64,000 nt of DNA from Piper betle (GCA_033002965.1 JAURVB010003142.1:1-64000); one strand, 5' to 3'. Positions 35,201 to 44,145 are shown, counted from the stretch's first letter. Made by a program: numbers and translations. The notes: generated from the sequence alone by a model not told the origin.

Positions 35201-36928
35201 GCTCCGGTGCTGGTGTTACCAAACTTTGATATACCCTTTGTGATTGAGTGTGACGCGAGTGGGATGGGAATAGGGGCTGTTTTGATGCAACAAAACCAGC
35301 CCATTGCATTTTTCAGTAAGAAACTGAATGGGAGAAATTTATTGTTGTCAGCTTATGAAAGGGAGATGATGGCTTTAGTGTTGGCTGTCCAAAAGTGGCG
35401 TCACTACTTGTTGGGTCGATCATTTGTGGTCCGAACAGATCATTCCAGCCTCAAGTTTTTATGGGATCAACAGATTCATACCATGGCACAACAGAAATGG
35501 TTGGTGAAGCTGTTAGGATACGACTTTGTCATCGAATACAAACCTGGGAAGGAAAATAGAGTTGCTGATGCTTTGTCAAGACAGCAGGAAGGCGACTTGC
35601 TGGAAACCGTCGGTAATGTGTCCAAGCAAACAGGTACGCTCTCTTGTACAGCACTCTCAGTGGCTTTGCCAAGTTGGTTAGAGGTGATCAAACAAGCCTA
35701 TACTACCAATGAGCATTTGTTGAAGCTGAAACAGCAATGTGCTGACAACAAGCTGTCCTCAAGGTGGGAAGTGAGGGACGACATCTTATTTTACAAACAC
35801 CGGATTTACTTGACTTCCCAAATGGATATTATACCCATCATTCTGAAAGAGTTCCATGATGGTACTCATGAGGGGATTCAAAAGACCTTGAAGCGACTTA
35901 GAGCGGTTTTCTTTTGGTCTCGGATGCACAAGGACGTGATGAGCTATTTGCAGAATTGTGACATTTGTCAAAAGTTCAAGAGCTCCACGTTAGCACCAGC
36001 TGGATTATTACAACCACTTCCTATACCCCAACAAATATGGACTTCCATTAGCATGGACTTCATTAGTGGATTGCCAAAGAGTCATGCAAAAGATGGCATT
36101 TTTGTGGTGGTTGACAGGCTTTCCAAGTACAGCCATTTCCTTCCTATTGCTCATCCTTTTTCGGCTCAATCTATTGCCAAGTTGTTCTTTGATGAAATTT
36201 TCAAATTGCATGGAATGCCGGCTTCGATTGTATGTGACAGGGATCCAACCTTCACTAGTGCTTTTTGGAAGGAACTTTTCAGCTTACAAGGGGTCGCCTT
36301 CAACTACAGCTCCGCCTATCACCCTCAAACCGATGGCCAAACCGAAGCAATAAACAAGGTGTTGGAGCAATATTTGAGATGTTTTACAGCAGATAGACCT
36401 CATACTTGGGTTAAATGGCTGCCATGGACTGAGTTTTGTTACAATACCAGCTTCCAATCTGCAATCCGAATGAGTCCTTTCGAAGCCGTGTACAATATGC
36501 AGCCACCCACCCTTTTGTCATACATTCCCGGAACAGCTAAGACAGCAGAGGTTGATGAGGTGCTGAGGACTAGAGATCAGTTGTTGAGGGAATTGAAGGA
36601 CAATTTAGCGGCGGCACAGCTGAGGATGAAACATTACCATGATCTCCGGCGCCGTGATGCTGAGTTCCAAGTTGGGCAGCAGGTCTATTTGAAACTCCAG
36701 CCATACCGACAAAATTCCTTGAGAACCAAGCGATCAAACAAACTAGCTGCTCGCTTTTATGGTCCTTTTCCAATCACCAAGCGCATTGGTCAAGTTGCTT
36801 ATGAGTTGCAGCTACCAGCAGATTCTCAAATACACAACGTCTTCCACATATCTCAATTGAAAGCTTCGGTAGTTGCGGGTGTTCATGTCCATACATCTCT
36901 CCCAGCTGCAACGCAAATGGAAAGTTGA
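32141..36928 (+). CDS. Gag-pol polyprotein of a Ty3/gypsy retrotransposon
   Basis: 1595 codons in one frame. Domains in order: gag capsid region (about 250-400), a CCHC zinc knuckle C474-x2-C477-x7-H485-x-C487, aspartic protease with DSGSS at 548, reverse transcriptase with the active site FFDD (D892, D893), RNase H starting with the D1038 motif DASG, and integrase. The integrase has a CDIC zinc-binding half near 1283, catalytic D1306, D1366 and E1402 (a D,D-35-E spacing) and a GPY/F-type module with GPF near 1541. The PR-RT-RH-INT order is that of Ty3/gypsy. No chromodomain follows the integrase; the frame ends about 55 residues after GPF. I took the ATG at 32141 inside the LTR because the frame is open from there through the primer site; later starts at 32192 or 32326 are possible. 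It copies and inserts the element as virus-like particles in the cytoplasm and nucleus. Confidence 0.93.
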   Translation: MAPAKQSSKPSKGKELVMELGGETPSRLVSEHVEGGTSSSPHLDELSQIRRVQDQLIATITNMSSKFDLLLQSRSDGLGNREGIGTIQGRVPAMGMDRDDPLLESHVGRPQEVLESHVGRPQEVLLTSAERGRHHEGLLQGMVDHHPGAHPISAGMGRPCEDGLLGRRPCEDGLHGRRSCDDLLQGRRPGDDGLQGLNHQEQLEEALLQGGRKQFGMGRRGRAPVRQNFQEGAAQNCRDIAAYDDPNEDFLKGSKISFPKFDGTKDPISWFSRAEKFFKLHHVQERLQVELASFHLEDDAQIWYDMLQEHHGIPSWPELKEAMNLQFGPSEYEDFYGDLTRLKQDTSVQEYTVQFNRLATRAGSMTEKQRISSYTCGLKPQLRVEVKARKPDTLLDAQGLARHLETHVNQKSATIGRAMNMGYQYAAGTSNKGGSFGSVKADVGVAAEQQLKEIPHGRKFSIKQLQERKEAGLCFRCDEKFVPGHKCKRLFVIEVEREEEMSEEDDSDPEDDSLTPAISLNALTGIITSNTMRVIGRVGGHQVTILIDSGSSHNFVNARLVQKLKLPKETSNGPKVQIANGDRMSCGGRCSAIKIEFPRYATTSEFFILQLEEIDIVLGIQWLKTLGPILWDFESLTMSFKDKEKTVELRGQITPPDQLCDKKRISQSFKQRKQGLLMNLQVVNNRGLGLPEPTLTAQQQDGLDQLLLRFDKVFSVPKGLPPTRPHDHHVNLKEGTMPVAVRPYRYPYFQKNEIERQVKQLLEDGVIQPTSSPYSAPVLLVKKKDGSWRMCVDYRALNKATIKDKFPIPNIDELLDELHGTTYFSKLDLRSGYHQIRMHGEDVHKTAFRTHHGHYEFKVMPFGLSNAPSTFQALMNEVFAPYLRKFILVFFDDILIYSKCWDEHLYHLELTLAELLRHELYAKKEKCSFGLRQIQYLGHVISSEGVGVDKEKIEAIVNWPTPRSVKSIRAFLGLAGYYRKFIKGFGTLAAPLSDLLKKDAYHWDLLAEQAFHDLKQALTKAPVLVLPNFDIPFVIECDASGMGIGAVLMQQNQPIAFFSKKLNGRNLLLSAYEREMMALVLAVQKWRHYLLGRSFVVRTDHSSLKFLWDQQIHTMAQQKWLVKLLGYDFVIEYKPGKENRVADALSRQQEGDLLETVGNVSKQTGTLSCTALSVALPSWLEVIKQAYTTNEHLLKLKQQCADNKLSSRWEVRDDILFYKHRIYLTSQMDIIPIILKEFHDGTHEGIQKTLKRLRAVFFWSRMHKDVMSYLQNCDICQKFKSSTLAPAGLLQPLPIPQQIWTSISMDFISGLPKSHAKDGIFVVVDRLSKYSHFLPIAHPFSAQSIAKLFFDEIFKLHGMPASIVCDRDPTFTSAFWKELFSLQGVAFNYSSAYHPQTDGQTEAINKVLEQYLRCFTADRPHTWVKWLPWTEFCYNTSFQSAIRMSPFEAVYNMQPPTLLSYIPGTAKTAEVDEVLRTRDQLLRELKDNLAAAQLRMKHYHDLRRRDAEFQVGQQVYLKLQPYRQNSLRTKRSNKLAARFYGPFPITKRIGQVAYELQLPADSQIHNVFHISQLKASVVAGVHVHTSLPAATQMES
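32223..32234 (+). other. Primer-binding site, tRNA-Met
   Basis: TGGTATCAGAGC, complementary to the 3' end of plant initiator tRNA-Met, three bases after the 5' LTR. Unusually, it lies inside the open gag frame. Confidence 0.92.
32449..32730 (+). repeat. In-frame tandem repeats in gag
   Basis: Two families of roughly 30-bp repeats that keep the frame. The first is two copies of a unit coding ESHVGRPQEVL (32451-32516). The second is four copies of a unit coding GRRPCEDGL or variants (about 32608-32730). They fall in the N-terminal, non-capsid part of Gag, where length variation is tolerated. Confidence 0.85.
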
Positions 36929-36978
36929 TGTCTGTAATTTGTTGTATTTGCAACCTTGAGGGCAAGGTTGTGTTTCAT

Positions 36979-36988
36979 GGGGAGGGAA
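36979..36988 (+). other. Polypurine tract of the gypsy element
   Basis: GGGGAGGGAA directly before the 3' LTR, the usual primer for plus-strand DNA. Confidence 0.9.
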
Positions 36989-36989
36989 T

Positions 36990-37371
36990 TGTTATGAATA
37001 TTGTTAGTAGATGAGTAGGGTTGTTAGTAGGGGTAATTGGGTAGGGGTGTTTGGGTCATTTCACTAGGGAAGATGCCTACAAAAGGGGGCTGTAACAGAA
37101 TTGTGTAACAACTTTTGTTTTGAAAATCAAATTCACCCTCTTGGAGATTGCTCCACCCCTTTCCCCTTTCTTGGAACCCAAGGAACTAGGGCGTCCTAGT
37201 TCGTCTCCCTTGATTGCTGAAATTGCAGCCCTTCTTCCATCCCTCTTGCTGTTGATCTTCATCCCCTCTCTTCCAGGAAGTTCACCCTCAAGATGGCACC
37301 AGCAAAGCAGAGTTCCAAGCCTTCCAAGGGCAAGGAATTGGTTGTGGAGCTTGGAGGAGAAACACCTTCCA
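36990..37371 (+). repeat. 3' LTR of the gypsy element
   Basis: Same length as the 5' LTR. Its copy of the gag start at 37293 opens a frame that runs across the LTR border for about 20 codons into antisense BAHD-A sequence before stopping. Confidence 0.93.
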
Positions 37372-37517
37372 CTGCCACACTGGTGGGACGGTCGGGGATG
37401 GTGCGCCTCGGCACATCTCTCCCACCGCGTTCATGAACTGGACCAACCCGGCCGCGTCCCTCATGGTGTGGTTGAGTCTGATGGCGAAGATGAATCCCCA
37501 CATGCCAGCCTCGTCAC

Positions 37518-38153
37518 CTTCCAAACAAATACATACGTACCTTTTCTTTATGTGGAAATTCATATATGGGCATGTAAAAAATATAATATAATTTGTTCCT
37601 TTAGAGAAAAAAAATAATTTGTTGCTAAAATATTTAAAATTTAAATTTAAATTTATTTAAAATTGAAAATTTATCTTGTTTATCAATAAATTATTCATGA
37701 ATTATTAGGTTATTCTAAAATTTAATTCACTTAATTTAACAATCCAAATTATTTTCTATAAAATTTAAATTTATTTTATTAATGTTATTTAATTTAAAAA
37801 CATGTGCACAATCTACAAGAGGTCAGATTAATTGTAATTTTGAGAATTCTGATTTTGCAATTGTAACAACCCTTTTTATACTCCAAGGATTCTCCATATC
37901 TCTTTTTTTCTTTTCTTTCAACTGCTTATATAAATTAAAACCAAAAAAGGATATATTAGTCATAAGTAGGTTTAAGGTTGGTTTTGTTGTTTATTAATAT
38001 TTAAAAAAATTTTAATTCAATTTTTAAAAAACTAAATATAAGAAAATCATCTATTAAATATTTAAATTTATTTATTTATTACATGTTAAGTAAACCAATG
38101 TGATCAGTCTCTTGTATCCTGAACTTATTTATTGCATGCCGTACATATGTTAC
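37518..38153 (-). other. Intron of the BAHD-A pseudogene
   Basis: AT-rich, colinear with the intron of the intact copy (50508-51131), with the GT...AG borders kept. Confidence 0.85.
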
Positions 38154-38719
38154 CTGAAATAAAAGCAGAGGGCAGTTGGTGACCCCGACGGAGCCGGGAA
38201 CGTCGTAGAGAAGTTGGTCGAAGCATGGGAAGGGAGGTTGGAGGGGCGTCCCCGAAGAGGAGAGACGGATGTCGGCGTCGGCCTCAATGAAAAGGATGCC
38301 CTCGCCGTTGCACTCCACGCTCAGTTTCCTGTTGGGTCCTTCCCCTCAACCTGCCGGCAAAAGGGTAGTAAGGAACCAGTGCCTTGGCCAGCCCATCCCT
38401 GATTAGAGCAACCGGGTCCTTCCCCACCATCCTCCCATCCGCCCGGTAGAACCGGAGCGCTTCTTGGTCGTCTATGCCCGACAGCTGCTTCCACTCGTAC
38501 GGCATTGCAACCGCCGGCTTCACAAGCTCGGCCTCCTTCCTTCTCACGCTAAACTTTAGTTGGGAGCTAGTGCCGGCCATGGCTACCGTATAAGAGTCTA
38601 GAGGGGAGGCTTTCCTAAATACTCAATAATAAGACGTCCACTGAACAAGGAATATGATGACTGTTTGGAAAAGCTAGAAGACCACTCGAAGTGCTCCTCC
38701 CCGCCGATGGGAATGTGTG

Positions 38720-38727
38720 GTTATATA
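38720..38727 (-). promoter_or_regulatory. TATA box of BAHD-A
   Basis: TATATAAC-type element about 140 bases upstream of the exon-1 ATG, matching the TATA box of the intact copy at 51733-51740. The upstream context has changed slightly. Confidence 0.55.
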
Positions 38728-38813
38728 CAGGTAGGGAGGGGCCTCGATCAGTGCTGGAGATGAAATTATAAAAAGATAAATAGTGAGAGATAGAGACCTT
38801 ATTATTCACCTTT

Positions 38814-38816
<3 letters not shown>

Positions 38817-38903
<87 letters not shown>

Positions 38904-38909
38904 ATATAT
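38817..38909. repeat. (TA)n microsatellite, about 45 repeats
   Basis: The longest (TA)n tract in the window. It forms the left border of the foldback insertion; the right border is another (TA)n tract at 41891-41932. Confidence 0.95.
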
Positions 38910-39897
38910 GGAAAGTTTCCTACACCCAACATGGCTGTGCTTGAGCTTGATTTTTTTTCTGGCAGTTGGGTTTAATCCAACGGCCGAAAAAAATTCATCC
39001 CATCCACCCCCCAACCCGCCACCAGTCGACCTCCATCCGCTCCTCCCGCCCGCCACTCGATCTCCAACCGCCGACCCTCTGACTGCTGCCCTGCCTCCTC
39101 TGCACTCGCCGTCTGCTGCCCGGCCTCCTCTGTGGTGGCATCCTCCTTAACTCCTTTGACTTCGGCCTCGAGCGCGACGTCAGCCGAACCCACTCCTTCC
39201 CCTCCTCGCACCGCTGCCGCCGCCCCGGTTGTGCCAGCTCCCGTTCCACATCGTTAATGGCCTGTGACATCTTTTTCAACACCAACATTTGGCTATTGGG
39301 GCTACTGCGGCCCGGGCGTGGTGTCGCCGACGGTGGGTTCGAACAAGGGCTCCTCTGTTGTGTTTGAGGTGGTGTTGAATTGTGAGATTGGCGAGGCAGT
39401 GACAGCACTCGTCGAGCGGCGTTGCTAGTTGGCAGCAGGCGGTAGGCGGCGAGGTCGCCGGCGGTGGGGTGGTGCGGCAAAATAGAGGGGGCAGGGGCGA
39501 TCAGTAGGCAGGGGAAGAAACCAGAGAGAAAGTCAGGGGTAGTTTTGTAATAAAAACTTGACTTATTCTCTCCTCGAGTTAATATTACAAAATAAATCCC
39601 AAAAAATATTAAAAAATAGTAAAAACCTATAAAATAAAATAATCAAGTTTTAACTCGAATAACATATTCTAAACCTAATAACCCACCCAAACTAATAAAT
39701 AAGGCGTCCTAAGGCAGTAAAAGTGACAAAACTAATTCTACGATTTACTATATATATATATATATATATAAATTAAATTAACATATTTTTATATATTCTG
39801 ATAACACATTTTTGTACTGCATTTGTGACGTGTTGTGAAATTAACTCGACTGAAAATAAGGTCGAACCACGTTTACCAATAACGTTATAAATGCATA

Positions 39898-40215
39898 AAT
39901 ACTTGACTCGCTTCCTGTTCGAGTCAATATTACAAAATAAATTTTAAAAATATAAATAAAATAATTTTATAATAAAAACTTGACTCGAGTAAAGTTTTTA
40001 TTACAGAAATTATTTTATATATTTTTTAAAATTTATTTCCTAATATTGACTCGAGTCAGGAGCGAGTTAATTTTTTATTACAAAATTATTTTATATATAT
40101 TTTTAATTTTGTTTTGTAATATTGACTTGAGTTCAGAATGAATTATGTTTTTATTATGAAATTATATATATATATATATTTATTTATTTCGTAATATTCA
40201 CTCAGTGGGGAGCAT
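39898..40215. repeat. Inverted and tandem repeats with GACTCG motifs
   Basis: An inverted repeat of about 88-bp arms (39898-39985 and 39990-40075) is centred on ACTCGAGT. The right arm is then repeated in tandem at about 40076-40146 and 40147-40215 with decay. The unit has TTGACTCGAGTCAGGAGCGA followed by AT-rich sequence, the same as the 85-bp units at 7105-7270. Confidence 0.75.
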
Positions 40216-41069
40216 GTCACATTTTTTATTATGAAATTACCCCAACCCCTTTATTTTCACCCCGACCTTCTCCCTTGCCGACAATCGCCCCCCTCTTCTA
40301 TTTTTGCCGTGCCACCCTGACCGTCGGTGACCTCGCCACCACCGTCACCTACACCACCGCGGGCCGTGCTGTGGCCCAGCCTCCTCACCGGACTCCTAAG
40401 CCAATGCCTCCCGCTGGCCGTACTGCGCCGCGCTGGTGGAGAAACAAAGAAATTCCTTTTTATCGTCGTTGAAGCTTTTGCAAGCGCTATACTACAGGCC
40501 GCTTGCTGTAAGCCAGCGACTCTGCTAGCCATTGTCGCCTCGTAACCGCGAACCCAAAGCAGTGCAGCAAAATTGTGAGATCCCTCAACTTAATCCCACA
40601 TCTAATACCTACTAGGAGAAGATTCTATTTATAAGTGAGAATGAACTATAGATCTTTAACTTGGGTTAACCATTTTAAAGAAATAACTTAGGCCCATTAC
40701 GTTGCACTTTGGGCTAGGTCGTTACAGGTGGTATCAGACCAACCTGGTTATGTGTTAGATGGTGGGCTGGATTAGGAACGTTGGCTAGGCTGCCGGTTAA
40801 CGGGCCAAAGAAGGTCGTGGGCTGGGGTTAGCAACGAGCCAAGTGTAGGAATTTCGGGGACGAAATTTTCTAAAGTGGGTGGATTGTGAGTAGGGTTGTT
40901 AATTGAGCGAGCCAGCTCGTGAGCATTTAGCGTTCGGCTCGGCTTGACTCGACTCAAAACTCGACATTTAAATGCTCGACTCGACTCGACTCGGTTGTAA
41001 CTCGAACTCGACTCGTAGTTCGACTCAAACTCGACTCGATAAAATAATATAATAATATAGTCTTTATAT

Positions 41070-41075
<6 letters not shown>

Positions 41076-41101
<26 letters not shown>
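41076..41101. repeat. (TA)n microsatellite
   Basis: Short TA run inside the hAT-type MITE. Confidence 0.85.
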
Positions 41102-41108
<7 letters not shown>

Positions 41109-41129
41109 AATAACAAAGAAGCAAGATAG

Positions 41130-41193
41130 GTGAGATAGTAAATATTCACCTTGATGACTTCAAGGTTGTGGGTTCAAACCACATTGGCCTCAC
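41130..41193 (+). pseudogene. tRNA-like sequence inside the MITE
   Basis: GTGAG/CTCAC ends enclose a clear anticodon-type hairpin (CCTTG-ATGACTT-CAAGG) and a T-arm-like hairpin with a B box (GTGGGTTCAAACCAC). A run of eight T follows, as a Pol III terminator would, and then an inverted repeat of CCTCACTT. The D arm is missing or reduced, so it is not a normal tRNA. Confidence 0.4.
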
Positions 41194-41886
41194 TTTTTTT
41201 TAAGTGAGGTACTTTTGACTTTTAGACTTTTAATCGAGCTGGTTTCGAGCTTGCGAACGAGCTGGCGAACGAGCTCACAAAAATAAACAGTTTAAGTATA
41301 TTCAAGCTCGAGTCGAGCTCGAACGCATAAAAGATATTCGAGTCGAACTCGAGCATGTATGTCCAAAACTCGTTCGATCTCGAGTCGAGTTCGAACGAGT
41401 TTCGAACTATTCGAGCCGAGTTCGAACACATGTTGAGCTCGGCTCGCTCGCTCAATTAGCACCCCTAATTATGAGATCCCTCAACTTAATCTCACATCTA
41501 ATACCTACTTGGAGAAGATCCTGTTTATAAGTGAGAATGCTGTTTATAAGTGAGAATGGACTATAGATCTTTTAACTTTGGTTAATTATTTTAAAAAAAT
41601 AACTTAAGCCTATTACGTTGCACTTTTGGCCGGATCGTTACAAAAATAGAGGGGGGGAGGGCAATCGGCGCGGCAAACTAGGGGAGGTGGTGGGGCCGAG
41701 GCGAAGAGAAGCACAGGGTAGGGGGGACGAGGGGCGCATGGTAGGGGGAAGGGGCGCGGGTGGGGGCCTAGCGGGTGGGGAGGGGTGTTGAAAGCGGGGT
41801 TGAGGTGGGGTTAATTTTTAACCATTGGATGAAAAGTGCAGCATAGCCAAGATCGCTTCGTTGTGCTGCAACACAACCTCTCCCTC

Positions 41887-41890
<4 letters not shown>

Positions 41891-41932
<42 letters not shown>
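41891..41932. repeat. (TA)n microsatellite
   Basis: 21 TA repeats forming the right border of the foldback element. Confidence 0.95.
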
Positions 41933-41933
<1 letters not shown>

Positions 41934-43030
41934 CTCATTTCATTAAAAGATATCACTTTTGAAGACGGTTGTATACTTATCGATAACTTCTTCAAATTAA
42001 TGAGGTTAAAAATTACTTTAAAAGTATTATTAGAATAAATATTAGGATTAGAATAAAGTTTGGAAAACTAAATTCTTACACATTACGGGCAACTTTCCAA
42101 GCACGTCCAATTAAAAAAGAAAAAGATCGACTTTACATGTATATATTTTTATATATCGAACCCGTTGGATCACAAGTGAGATTTTAAGCAGCTTCGAGCT
42201 AATATCGATCATTATAATTATCAGTCAATGGCTACGAATGATGGTTTCCTTGATCTTTCTTCGTGAAAGTTGTTTCTGTACTTGATAATTGTCGAGTACG
42301 TAGTACCAAGCTCCCCATATTGATCAAGTTGAAAACTTCCGGTTACTTACATCCAATAATTTATAGGTAAAACCTGTGGCCTACAAATTTAATACACCAA
42401 TTAGTGAGTGAAAGGTGTAGCTTGTATTATATATAATAATATCCACTACGTTTAATTTTCGTGGTCAGTTTTAAGAGTTCCATGCACTAGTATTTTAGGT
42501 TTATTTAATTAGCATAAAAAATAGAAAATCTATGAATTTATATATGATAATTGATCATGTCATGAACAACATTAATTTTCTATTAAAAAGTTATTTATTT
42601 ACTTTGTGGAGATTAATTTTCTATTAAAAAGTTATTTATTTACTTTGTGGAGAGATACAAGAAAGACTTCTACCAAAGCAGCTTCCTTAGAAAATTTTAT
42701 GGAAACATTATTTATAATTAAAAACACTTGAAAAAGGGGAATTTTTAAAAAAAAGAGATTTCTATCTCAATTTTCATTTTAATTAAATATTTATAAATGA
42801 TAACTTATATAGTTTCATACACTTAACATTTTTTATTATATTTTTTATGCCAACCAAATGATCAATTACCGATTAAAAATGATCTTTTAGTACTTATTAT
42901 TGATTAAGAAATTAGGCTTTTATTTTATCCCTCATTTCAAAATTAAAATGATATCTCAAAATGAATCGAGGTAAACATTTCTTTTTAGAAATTCTAATTA
43001 GAATTTCTTGTCCAAACTTTTATGGTTCTG

Positions 43031-43077
<47 letters not shown>

Positions 43078-44055
43078 GCTGTGTGGTTATTTTTGTACGT
43101 ACGTAAGTGCAGTCGTCATAAGTTATACGCATGGGTGGGTAATGAATAAAACTGTTAGTTTCTTTTAAAAGAAATTATTTTAAATCAAAAAATAAAATGT
43201 CTTCTCACATTAATGCCATCCACGAACAGAGACAAAATGTCGAGTTTCGCATGTTAGATTCAGTATCGGCATCGAACGAATCATGTGTGACCCATGCCCG
43301 TTAGAACCATTTATGTTTCTATTTCATTTTTAATTTTTTAACGCCGATTTGATTGGTGGTGTGTATCAGAATCGACTGTTCTTATCGGAGTGTACCACGT
43401 TTGTTTAATTTTTTTTTGTGAAAAGTGTTTAATTTTTTTTAAAAGATAAGAAAAGAAAAGAAAGGAAGCATCCCAGAAATGAGGTTAGTCAGGTCGTGAT
43501 TGTCATGACAAAATTATCAAAGTGTTACTCACGTTTTTGACCGGTCAAAGTCTTTGTCATGTATACCTTCGGATAGGTTCTTTTTGTCGCAACTTGTCTT
43601 CCTTTCGGATATTTCACAATTCATGAGGGCAATGAATTGAAAAGGTTTTTCTCATTTCAAACTTTGGATTATTAGCCGAACAAATATAATAATGTTCAGA
43701 TTTAATTTAGTTCATATTTGAGATATTTTGATTTCTAGCTAGCTAAATGGTGAGCTAATATATTTAAATACCTTACTAGAACATTGTAAGCGGGGTTATC
43801 AAGGAATTTAGGGCTGCAAGTAGTTGGCCAATTTACTCTTTTTATCTCTTGTTTTGAATTAAATCAAAATAAAATAATTAATTATTTTATTATTATTTAG
43901 AAAATGGTAAATTATGGTAAATTTAATTGCATCATTTTTATCTTTGAAATGGAAATAACAAAAGCATCTAGTACCATTACCATTTTATTGATTGTAGTTG
44001 TTCACATTTTAAAAGTAAAAAAATAGTATATTGATCCGTATAAATAATTAATAGT
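41933..44055. other. 5' flank of the BAHD-A unit, no gene seen
   Basis: AT-rich host sequence aligning with 52074-54150 of copy B along its whole length, with a (TA)n tract at 43033-43072 in the same place as 53114-53166. A 45-bp tandem duplication near 42568-42650 (unit with TTTTCTATTAAAAAGTTATT) is specific to copy A. I see no exon. Confidence 0.6.
43033..43072. repeat. (TA)n microsatellite
   Basis: TA run at the same position as the longer tract at 53114-53166 in copy B; the two differ in length. Confidence 0.93.
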
Positions 44056-44145
44056 ATTATTATTAGAGGAAGGCTAGCTTGGGGGGGGGGGTGCGACTTT
44101 AGGAAATTTATAATATTATTATTAGAGGAAGGCTAGTTTGGGGGG
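44056..44145. repeat. 57-bp direct duplication at the end of copy A
   Basis: TATTATTATTAGAGGAAGGC followed by TAGCTTGGGGGG occurs twice, 57 bases apart, with a poly-G run of different length in each copy. It marks the place where similarity to copy B ends. Confidence 0.7.

Larger units (their letters stand above)
31838..37371 (+). mobile_element. Ty3/gypsy LTR retrotransposon, structurally intact
   Basis: 5.53 kb, with 382-bp LTRs at 31838-32219 and 36990-37371, a tRNA-Met primer site at 32223-32234, a polypurine tract at 36979-36988 and one uninterrupted gag-pol frame. Target duplication: TTGTC (31833-31837) and CTGCC (37372-37376); the intact paralogue has CTGCC, so the left copy has two C-to-T changes. 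By eye the LTRs differ at seven of 382 positions (about 2 percent), so the insertion is young and much later than the copia insertions. It is inserted in antisense orientation into exon 2 of the BAHD-A gene. It has all the parts needed for activity, but nothing in the sequence shows that it moves. Confidence 0.95.
29156..38580 (-). pseudogene. BAHD acyltransferase pseudogene (copy A), split by two insertions
   Basis: This is the paralogue of the gene at 49572-51578. Exon 1 is 38580-38154 and the intron is 38153-37518. Exon 2 lies in three blocks: 37517-37372, 31837-31340 and 29431-29156. The gypsy element sits between blocks one and two, and a 1.9-kb LTR-like element between blocks two and three. 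Further lesions against the intact copy are a 21-bp deletion in exon 1 (junction about 38451, loss of seven residues between short direct repeats), an extra C at 38342-38345, an extra G at 38243-38246 and a missing C at 37496-37499. The last three shift the frame. The HxxxD site survives as HTMRD, and DFGWG has become DFGCG. It cannot make an enzyme. Whether the point lesions came before or after the insertions is not visible. Confidence 0.92.
40891..41467. mobile_element. hAT-type MITE nested in the TRIM's right LTR
   Basis: 577 bp. The termini TAGGGTTGTTAATTGAGCGA and the complement of the right end (TAGGGGTGCTAATTGAGCGA) form an inverted repeat. The 8-bp target duplication is ATTGTGAG (40883-40890) and ATTATGAG (41468-41475), the length expected for hAT elements. 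The arms are rich in CTCGACTCG and GAGCTCG, so most of the element can fold back. There is no transposase. A tRNA-like sequence sits in the middle. Confidence 0.85.
40574..41642 (+). mobile_element. TRIM (miniature LTR retrotransposon), carrying a MITE
   Basis: The left LTR is 40574-40726 (153 bp, TGTGAGATCC...CGTTACA). The 158-bp interior starts with a tRNA-Met primer site (GTGGTATCAGA, 40728-40738) and ends with the purine tract AAAGTGGGTGGAT. The right LTR is 40885-41642, interrupted by a MITE; without it the LTR is 173 bp because of a 20-bp internal duplication around 41530. The perfect target duplication AAAAT lies at 40569-40573 and 41643-41647. There is no coding capacity, so it depended on another element for movement. 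The motif TTTCGGGGACGAAATTTT before the purine tract is typical of Ty3/gypsy chromovirus 3' ends, so a gypsy helper is likely. Confidence 0.88.
38910..41890. mobile_element. Foldback-type element inserted in a (TA)n tract
   Basis: The block lies between two (TA)n tracts and is absent from copy B. Its left end (with CATGGCTGTGCTTGAG near 38930) and right end (with GTGCAGCATAGCCAAGATC near 41840) are related to the inverted termini of the palindrome at 56756-58793. Internally, 39450-39610 (GC-rich, then AACTTGACT...) recurs as an inverted copy at about 40200-40340, with an inverted-repeat centre near 39988, so the element was built as a long foldback. The sequence to 39880 also matches the 3' end of the LTR family of 8116-11190. 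A frame at 38995-39480 (minus) has a coiled-coil-like stretch, KKMSQAINDVERELAQ, that I do not recognise. A TRIM (40574-41642) is nested in the right arm. Confidence 0.6.
14863..44055. repeat. Tandem segmental duplication, copy A (interrupted)
   Basis: Host blocks 14863-14936, 21088-22903, 29055-29431, 31340-31837, 37377-38816 and 41933-44055 align in order and orientation with copy B (46988-54150). What lies between the blocks are insertions with their own target duplications. The unit contains a BAHD gene on the minus strand, about 2.5 kb of 3' flank and about 2.5 kb of 5' flank. Net host sequence is about 6.5-7 kb, so insertions make up over three quarters of copy A. Confidence 0.85.
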
